From: Candidatus Thorarchaeota archaeon
GTDB lineage: Archaea > Asgardarchaeota > Thorarchaeia > Thorarchaeales > Thorarchaeaceae
NCBI GenBank assembly: GCA_004524595.1
Contig: SDOA01000123.1
Coordinates: 1 to 11,227 of the forward strand
Length of the DNA: 11,227 nucleotides
Direction: 5' to 3'
The notes below the pieces were generated by a model. That model was not told where the DNA came from. It did no database searches and saw nothing but the letters and a program-made list of their open reading frames with translations. This document shows positions 6,414 to 11,227 of this stretch, piece by piece. The translations under genes and the position numbers were made by a program. Every line of letters begins with the position of its first letter. Position 1 is the stretch's first letter.

Positions 6414-8024
6414 ATGATTAAAGAGCTTACAATTGCATTTCAGATTATAGGTGGCCTTGCTCTCTTCATGTATGGTGTTTCTCTCTTGAGAGAAAGCCTT
6501 GGAAAGATTTCTGGTAAGAAGGTAGTACGAATTCTAGAAAAAGTCAGTGATGATCCGATAAGAGGGATAGGTGCAGGTACAGCCGCAACTGTCATGACTC
6601 AGAGTTCGAGTATCACGGTACTTACTCTCATTGGCTTTGTAAATGCAGGAATGATGACTTTTAGACAATCTGTAAATGTTATGTTAGGCTCAGAAATTGG
6701 AACGACTGTAACAGCTCAGTTAGTATCATTTGATATTGGTAATATATTCTGGCCTCTTGTAGCAATAGGTTTCTTCATGAAATTATTCTCGAAGAGAGAG
6801 AAATTGCAGCTTATCGGGACTGTAGTTTTCAGCATAGGTCTTTTATTTTTAGCAATGGATTTTATGAAACAAGGAGCTGCTCCTCTTACCACAGATTACC
6901 CCTTTTTCAAGAGCCTTATCAATGATTATGGTACAATTCCAGTTTTTGGGATATTGATTGGTGCATTGATTGCTGGTGTGACTCAAAGCAGCTCAGCAAC
7001 AACATGTTTGGTAATAGCAATGGGTTCAGCTGGTGTGATTGACCTCTCTCCTGCTATTGCATTAGTCATGGGAGCAAATATTGGAACTTGCTTTCTGGAG
7101 CTATTTGCGGGTATTGGTGCAACAACACCTGCAAAGAGAACTGCTGTAGCACAGACAATCATCAATGTGGTTGGCGTATCTCTTTTTTTGCCGTTTCTTA
7201 CACCATTTGCATCCATTGTAACTGCAACATCAACTGAACTTCCGAGGCAGATTGCTAATGCTCACACAATATTTAATGTGATAGTCAGTCTGATTTTCAT
7301 TCCATTAGTCGGGTTGTTGGTAAGATTCTGTGAAAAGATATTACCTGATAAAGAAGGAGAAGTAATAGGTAAGCACTTCTTTGATGATGAAATGTTACAT
7401 ATGCCACAGGCCGCTCTTCTTGAAGCTGAACGTGAAACAATTAGAACAGCTGAAAAGACATTGGAGATGATTATGCTCAGCAAAACCTGCCTATTAAATA
7501 GGAATCTTGAGGATGCAAGGCGAGTTATGCAGCTTGAAGACGAAGTCGATGAGAGTTGTCGAAAAACTGAGGATTTCATTGATAAAATCAGAGAAGAAGA
7601 ACTTAATCATGAAGATATCATCTGGAGAATAAAATTACTTGCAATTCTTACAGATATTGAACGAGTAGGAGACTTGGCCTCAAACATAGGAGAATTTGTT
7701 ATTGATAAGCTTCGGAATGAGATAGTCTTCTCAAACGAGGGCTCAAAAAGCTTAGAAGAAATGTTTAATCTTGTCGAAGAGACCTATTCGACTGCAATCA
7801 AGTCCCTGAAGACGAAAGATAAGGAATCTGCAAAAACCGCAGAGCAACTTGAAGATCAAGTCGATGTATTGGAGAGAAGATTAAAGGCTGAACATGTTCG
7901 GCGAATACAGGCAGGAACCTGTAATCCCGAGGCAGACCAAATCTTTGTGGAAACCTTAAGAAACTTGGAACGAATTGGTGACCATGCAGATAATATCGCA
8001 TATGATATTATTATGGATACCTAA
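6414..8024 (+). CDS. Na+/phosphate cotransporter family protein with C-terminal PhoU domain
   Basis: This 536-aa protein combines a Na/Pi-cotransporter (PNaS, NptA/YjbB-type) membrane domain with a cytoplasmic PhoU-like helical domain. The membrane part (about 5-308) has the inverted duplication typical of the family. Each half carries a TQSSS motif, at 62-66 (MTQSSSIT) and 190-194 (VTQSSSAT), each followed by a helix ending in a glycine-rich GTT/GTC segment (EIGTT at 94-98, NIGTC near 222-226). In known members these QSS motifs bind Na+ and phosphate. The PhoU part (about 335-536) has two metal-binding-type motifs, E416-R-V-G-D420 with N424 and E519-R-I-G-D523 with N527. Sodium-coupled phosphate movement is established for some relatives; bacterial YjbB has been linked to phosphate efflux, so direction here is open. 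The gene lies 107 bp after the NIF3-like gene, and its stop overlaps the stop of the convergent aspartase gene by 4 bp. Confidence 0.92.
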   Translation: MIKELTIAFQIIGGLALFMYGVSLLRESLGKISGKKVVRILEKVSDDPIRGIGAGTAATVMTQSSSITVLTLIGFVNAGMMTFRQSVNVMLGSEIGTTVTAQLVSFDIGNIFWPLVAIGFFMKLFSKREKLQLIGTVVFSIGLLFLAMDFMKQGAAPLTTDYPFFKSLINDYGTIPVFGILIGALIAGVTQSSSATTCLVIAMGSAGVIDLSPAIALVMGANIGTCFLELFAGIGATTPAKRTAVAQTIINVVGVSLFLPFLTPFASIVTATSTELPRQIANAHTIFNVIVSLIFIPLVGLLVRFCEKILPDKEGEVIGKHFFDDEMLHMPQAALLEAERETIRTAEKTLEMIMLSKTCLLNRNLEDARRVMQLEDEVDESCRKTEDFIDKIREEELNHEDIIWRIKLLAILTDIERVGDLASNIGEFVIDKLRNEIVFSNEGSKSLEEMFNLVEETYSTAIKSLKTKDKESAKTAEQLEDQVDVLERRLKAEHVRRIQAGTCNPEADQIFVETLRNLERIGDHADNIAYDIIMDT

Positions 8025-9481
8025 GATTCATCATTTTTCTCCGAACTATCAGGAGCCTGTTGTTTTTGTCTTAGAACTCCTGCACGAGTCATCCTTTCAG
8101 GTGAGAGCACAAGATTCAACCAATCCTCATCCATAAGCCCTTCCTCAAGTACAATTTCTCGAATGGATTTTCCAGTATCAAGTGCTGTCTTTGCGACAAT
8201 AGATGCCGCTTTATAACCAATAACTGGATTCAAAGCTGTGACCAGACCAATACTCCGATGAACAACATCCAATCCAGATGGATTTATTGTGATTCCTTTG
8301 ATGCATTTCTCTGCAAGAATTGGAATTGCATTTCTCAACACTTTCAATGCTTGGAAAAAGTTGTAAGCAATGACAGGTCCAAAAGCGTTCAATTCAAGTT
8401 GACCTGCTTGTGAAGCTATTGTGATTACCAAGTCATGACCTATTACCTGATATGCTACTTGAGTCACCATTTCTGGAATTACAGGATTGATTTTCCCAGG
8501 CATTATTGATGATCCAGGTTGGACTGGAGGTAGACGAATCTCGTGAAAGCCACCAATAGGACCAGAAGAGAGCAGAATTAAATCACCACAGATTTTCCCG
8601 AGGTTCGTTGAGAGAACACGAAGCAACCCTGAAGCATGAACAAATTCGTCAGAATTTTGTGTATCATCAACAAGATCAGCTGCAGTTGTGAGTTCATTAA
8701 TACCGGTTACATCAACGAGGTAATTCTCTGCAAGCTCGATATATTCAGGGTCAGCATTCAAAGAGGTTCCAATTGCTGTAGCACCTATATTATGTGTTTT
8801 AAGAACTTCTCGTGCTGCTGAGATTCTTTGTAGGTCTCTCTTAAGAGCTCCAGACCACGCTTTGAATTCTTGACCAAGGGTAATTGGTACAGCGTCTTGC
8901 ATCTCAGTCCTACCAAGTTTGAGGACATCTTTGAATTCTTCAGCTTTTTCATCCAAAACATCAATCAATTTTTGAAGTTTTATTGAGAGCTCTTTAAGTC
9001 CAAAAATTGAAGCTATCTTAATTGCAGTTGGGTAGACATCATTTGTCGATTGTGAAAGATTGACATGATCATTTGCTGAAATTGGGACTTGTGTATTTCT
9101 TATTTCACCAATTATCTCATTTGCGCGAGAAGCAATGATTTCGTTTGTACACATATTTGTAGATGTTCCAGCTCCACCTTGCAACATATCCACCATAAAC
9201 TGATCGTGAAGTTCACCACGAATGATTTCGTCACATGCTTGAATAATTGCATCAGCATAATCTAAACTCAGATGGCCTAGGTCCCGATTAGCCAACGCGC
9301 AGGCTTTCTTTACCATTGCCATTGCGGTAATAAGAGTGGGGTATCTGTAGAGATTAACTTGTGAAACACCAAAATTTTCTTGAGCTCTAAGAGTCTGTAT
9401 ACCCCAGTAGGCATCCTTAGGAATTTCCTTTTGTCCTAAAAGGTCACTCTCTTCTCTATACTCGATGACTTCTTCCTCCAT
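8021..9481 (-). CDS. aspA: Aspartate ammonia-lyase (aspartase)
   Basis: This 486-aa protein belongs to the aspartase/fumarase superfamily, homotetramers whose active sites are built from three subunits. It would interconvert L-aspartate with fumarate plus ammonia in the cytoplasm. The signature GSSIMPGKINP is at 323-333, with catalytic Ser S324 and K330 and N332. GTSTNM at 105-110 and SQSTND at 143-148 form substrate-carboxylate sites. The N-terminal TLRAQENF (30-37) and the segments GATAIGTSLNADPEY and NPVIPEM favour aspartase over fumarase. Oddities: E193 in GRTEMQDAVP stands where relatives have Gln or His, and the usual Glu of the NxxEPV motif is Gly (NAFGPV). Start ATG 9481 is chosen because the family N-terminus begins there and GGGTGG lies 5 nt upstream; in-frame GTG 9490 is an alternative. 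The frame stays open up to 9706, but that extension overlaps the upstream gene and has no family similarity. It lies 61 nt after the transferase gene. Confidence 0.92.
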   Translation of the reverse strand: MEEEVIEYREESDLLGQKEIPKDAYWGIQTLRAQENFGVSQVNLYRYPTLITAMAMVKKACALANRDLGHLSLDYADAIIQACDEIIRGELHDQFMVDMLQGGAGTSTNMCTNEIIASRANEIIGEIRNTQVPISANDHVNLSQSTNDVYPTAIKIASIFGLKELSIKLQKLIDVLDEKAEEFKDVLKLGRTEMQDAVPITLGQEFKAWSGALKRDLQRISAAREVLKTHNIGATAIGTSLNADPEYIELAENYLVDVTGINELTTAADLVDDTQNSDEFVHASGLLRVLSTNLGKICGDLILLSSGPIGGFHEIRLPPVQPGSSIMPGKINPVIPEMVTQVAYQVIGHDLVITIASQAGQLELNAFGPVIAYNFFQALKVLRNAIPILAEKCIKGITINPSGLDVVHRSIGLVTALNPVIGYKAASIVAKTALDTGKSIREIVLEEGLMDEDWLNLVLSPERMTRAGVLRQKQQAPDSSEKNDES

Positions 9482-9495
9482 GAGCGCCACCCTAT

Positions 9496-9511
9496 TTGAA
9501 TTCAATTGAAT
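9496..9511. repeat. Two overlapping perfect palindromes upstream of aspartase
   Basis: TTGAATTCAA (9496-9505) and ATTCAATTGAAT (9500-9511) are both perfect palindromes and share six bases. They lie in the 61-bp gap between the transferase stop and the aspartase start, 15-30 bp before the ATG. They could be an operator for separate control of aspartase or an AT-rich promoter element. AT-rich palindromes also arise by chance. Confidence 0.35.
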
Positions 9512-9542
9512 ACTTGTTAATAATCTAATCTCGTTGAAAATG

Positions 9543-11129
9543 TTAGAACCCAGAAGCCTGTCCATCTTTTCTGTAATCAGACCCAGCAATCCAACTATCC
9601 TTAATTCGTAGTATTGCTTGACCACCTCCGAATCCTGATGTAGTCTCATGAACAAGTCTATGACCCAATTTACTGAGCTCACCCTGAATATCGATAGGGA
9701 TACCACTTTCTAAAGCTACAAGATTTTTATCATGGTCGTGGTCGAACCTTGGAAAATCTAAAGCAGCTTGAGGATTCATATTGTAATCCACAACATTACT
9801 CACAAATTGTGCATGTGCTTGAGCTTGATGCGCGCCTCCCATGATTCCAAACACACCAAATATGTCTCCATCTCGATAGAGAGCACCAGGGATTATGGTA
9901 TGAAAAGGTAGTTTCTTTTTTGCATAACAGTTAGGATGTTTTGGATCAAGTGAAAACAGATTCCCTCTATTTTGGAGTTTGATACCGGTGTTAGGAACGA
10001 CAAGACCGCTCCCAAAACCACGATAGAGACTATTAATGAGTGAAACAGCCCTCCCTTCTCCATCAGCAGTGGCAAGATATACAGTGTCACTGCCTAATGT
10101 AACTCCTGAAGGATAGTTTTCCATAGCATGATGTAAGTCAATGTGTATTGCTCTTTCTTTAGCATATGATTTTGACAAGAGCTTTTTCAGAGGAACTTCG
10201 TAGAAAGCCATGTCAGCATTATGTTGGTGTAGGTCTCCATATGCAAGTTTTTTCGATTCAATCATCAGGTGAAGACGCTGTGTGCTCAATGCAGGCATCA
10301 TGGGAATATCGAATTCTTCCATGAGATTGAGCATTATTAGAGCTGCAAATCCCTGACCATTAGGTGGATGTTCAAAGACATCCATTCCTCGATATTTCGT
10401 TGAGATGGGTGTCGTTTCTTCAGTCTTATGAGTTTCTAAGTCTTCAAGGGTCAAAAAGCCCCCGTATTCTTGTACCAAATTTACGATTGACTCAGCAATT
10501 TTTCCCGAATAGAATGTTTGTAGACCTTCAGTTGCAACAGACTCGAAAACCGTTGCCAAATCCGGGTTCTTCATTATATCTCCCATCTGTGGAGATTGAC
10601 CTTTAATGGTGTACAATGATTTTGCATAGTCATTGATCAAAATACTTGTTGCCATTGGCCAAACTTGTGAAATTAAATCGGAAACAGGAAATCCAGTACG
10701 TGCATAACGAATTGCTGGTTCTAATACATCTTTTAATTCAAGTGAACCATACTTGTCAATGACATAGTGCCACATGTGCATTGCACCAGGTACCGTTACC
10801 GGAGCTCCACCTCTAAGTGGCATTTTTGTCCAGCCCATCTCTAATAGATCATCAAGTGATACAAGAGACCCAGATCTACCTGAACCATTGACGCTGATGG
10901 GACTTTTTCTTCCAGGAAGATGAATGAGTGCAAAGGCATCACCACCGCAACCCGTACTAAATGGTTCGACAACATCCAATACTGCTGCAATTGCTACTGC
11001 AGCATCTACAGCATTGCCTCCTCTTATGAGAATCTCAATACCAGCTTGGGTTGCTAGTGGCTGAGAAGATGCGGCGACTCCGTTTTTTGCAACAATATCA
11101 GAACGACCTGTTACACGACGCCAATACAC
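9543..11129 (-). CDS. Gamma-glutamyltransferase-like Ntn hydrolase, apparently cytosolic
   Basis: This 528-aa protein belongs to the gamma-glutamyltransferase family, N-terminal-nucleophile enzymes made as a proenzyme that cuts itself. The large-subunit part shows GGNAVDAAVA (37-46), EPFSTGCGGDAF (55-66), GSGRS (82-86, R85 a likely carboxylate contact) and VPG of the TVPG motif. The predicted cut is before T349 in SDTVYL, giving parts of 348 and 180 residues, the usual proportions. The small subunit has GFGSGLVVPNTGI, LQNRG, HPN, PFHTIIP and GIMGG. It resembles the YwrD-like branch rather than classical GGT: the paired Ser of the substrate pocket (LSSMSPT in Escherichia coli) is replaced by PFHTIIP. 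There is no signal peptide, unlike exported GGTs, so it should act in the cytoplasm. Hydrolysis or transfer of gamma-glutamyl or other acyl groups is inferred; the substrate is unknown. GTG 11129 is the only start, with GGAGG 8 nt upstream and a stop just above. Confidence 0.88.
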   Translation of the reverse strand: MYWRRVTGRSDIVAKNGVAASSQPLATQAGIEILIRGGNAVDAAVAIAAVLDVVEPFSTGCGGDAFALIHLPGRKSPISVNGSGRSGSLVSLDDLLEMGWTKMPLRGGAPVTVPGAMHMWHYVIDKYGSLELKDVLEPAIRYARTGFPVSDLISQVWPMATSILINDYAKSLYTIKGQSPQMGDIMKNPDLATVFESVATEGLQTFYSGKIAESIVNLVQEYGGFLTLEDLETHKTEETTPISTKYRGMDVFEHPPNGQGFAALIMLNLMEEFDIPMMPALSTQRLHLMIESKKLAYGDLHQHNADMAFYEVPLKKLLSKSYAKERAIHIDLHHAMENYPSGVTLGSDTVYLATADGEGRAVSLINSLYRGFGSGLVVPNTGIKLQNRGNLFSLDPKHPNCYAKKKLPFHTIIPGALYRDGDIFGVFGIMGGAHQAQAHAQFVSNVVDYNMNPQAALDFPRFDHDHDKNLVALESGIPIDIQGELSKLGHRLVHETTSGFGGGQAILRIKDSWIAGSDYRKDGQASGF

Positions 11130-11132
11130 GTA

Positions 11133-11227
11133 CTAAGCCTCCATAGGAAAACCTCGAGCCTTCCAACCCTTGATGCCTTCCAATGGGACGACGATCTCAT
11201 TTACGTCACGCTTCTTGAGTAAGCTTG
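11133..11227 (-). CDS. Rhodanese-like (sulfurtransferase) domain protein, C-terminal fragment
   Basis: The last 30 codons of a minus-strand frame enter from the right edge and stop at TAG (11133-11135). The tail reads VNEIVVPLEG, then IKGWKARGFPMEA. The spacing of a hydrophobic strand, a glycine, GW and G-x-P matches the end of rhodanese domains, which carry sulfur on a cysteine that here lies outside the window. The gene ends 3 nt before the transferase start, and the ribosome-binding site of the transferase lies within its last codons, so the two are very likely co-transcribed and translationally coupled. With only the C-terminal end seen, single- or multi-domain architecture and activity cannot be judged. 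Confidence 0.65.
   Translation of the reverse strand, partial: SLLKKRDVNEIVVPLEGIKGWKARGFPMEA
11138..11142 (-). promoter_or_regulatory. Ribosome-binding site of the transferase gene, inside the rhodanese frame
   Basis: GGAGG on the minus strand, 8 nt before GTG 11129. It fixes this GTG as start and overlaps the final codons of the rhodanese-like gene. Confidence 0.75.

Noticed and set aside
9482..9706. The aspartase frame stays open for 75 more codons upstream, suggesting a longer N-terminus.
   Set aside because: The extension overlaps the transferase gene by 164 bp on the same strand, shows no aspartase similarity, and ATG 9481 has a ribosome-binding sequence and the family N-terminus right after it.

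Overview
The window is AT-rich (roughly 40% G+C by eye) and most likely archaeal, possibly from an Asgard-type lineage. That reading rests on three things. Ribosome-binding sites of the GGAGG/GGTGA type sit next to genes with no visible site. The long soluble kinase has an archaeal look: a receiver first, then a row of PAS domains, with an H-box of the type HSMSHDLKN. The NIF3-like protein resembles the subfamily seen in archaea and thermophilic bacteria. No rRNA, tRNA or marker gene is present, so the assignment is tentative. Several genes start with GTG or TTG.

Layout. A minus-strand polytopic membrane protein of unknown function runs off the left edge (1-794). A 131-bp divergent spacer separates it from a 1004-aa soluble hybrid sensor kinase (926-3940). 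Next comes a 305-bp gene-free stretch whose last 30 bases form a hairpin over the ribosome-binding site of the following gene. Three plus-strand genes follow: a D-2-hydroxyacid dehydrogenase (4246-5262), a NIF3/DUF34 metal-binding protein (5353-6306) and a Na+/phosphate-cotransporter-family protein with a fused PhoU domain (6414-8024). The last gene converges on, and overlaps by 4 bp, a minus-strand cluster read from the right edge: the tail of a rhodanese-like protein (11133-11227), a gamma-glutamyltransferase-like Ntn hydrolase (9543-11129) and an aspartase (8021-9481).

How the genes may fit together. The minus-strand cluster looks like one transcription unit. The rhodanese and transferase genes are 3 nt apart, and the transferase ribosome-binding site lies inside the rhodanese frame. 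The aspartase follows after 61 nt. A sulfurtransferase, a gamma-glutamyl/amide-type hydrolase and an ammonia-releasing aspartate lyase suggest amino-acid or peptide breakdown, but the substrate link is inference. The plus-strand genes have larger gaps and different start contexts and may be separately transcribed. I see no mobile element, CRISPR array, RNA gene or clear new multi-gene system. The items most worth a second look are the hairpin over the dehydrogenase ribosome-binding site, the cytosolic transferase with altered substrate-pocket motifs, and the duplicated PAS pair in the kinase.
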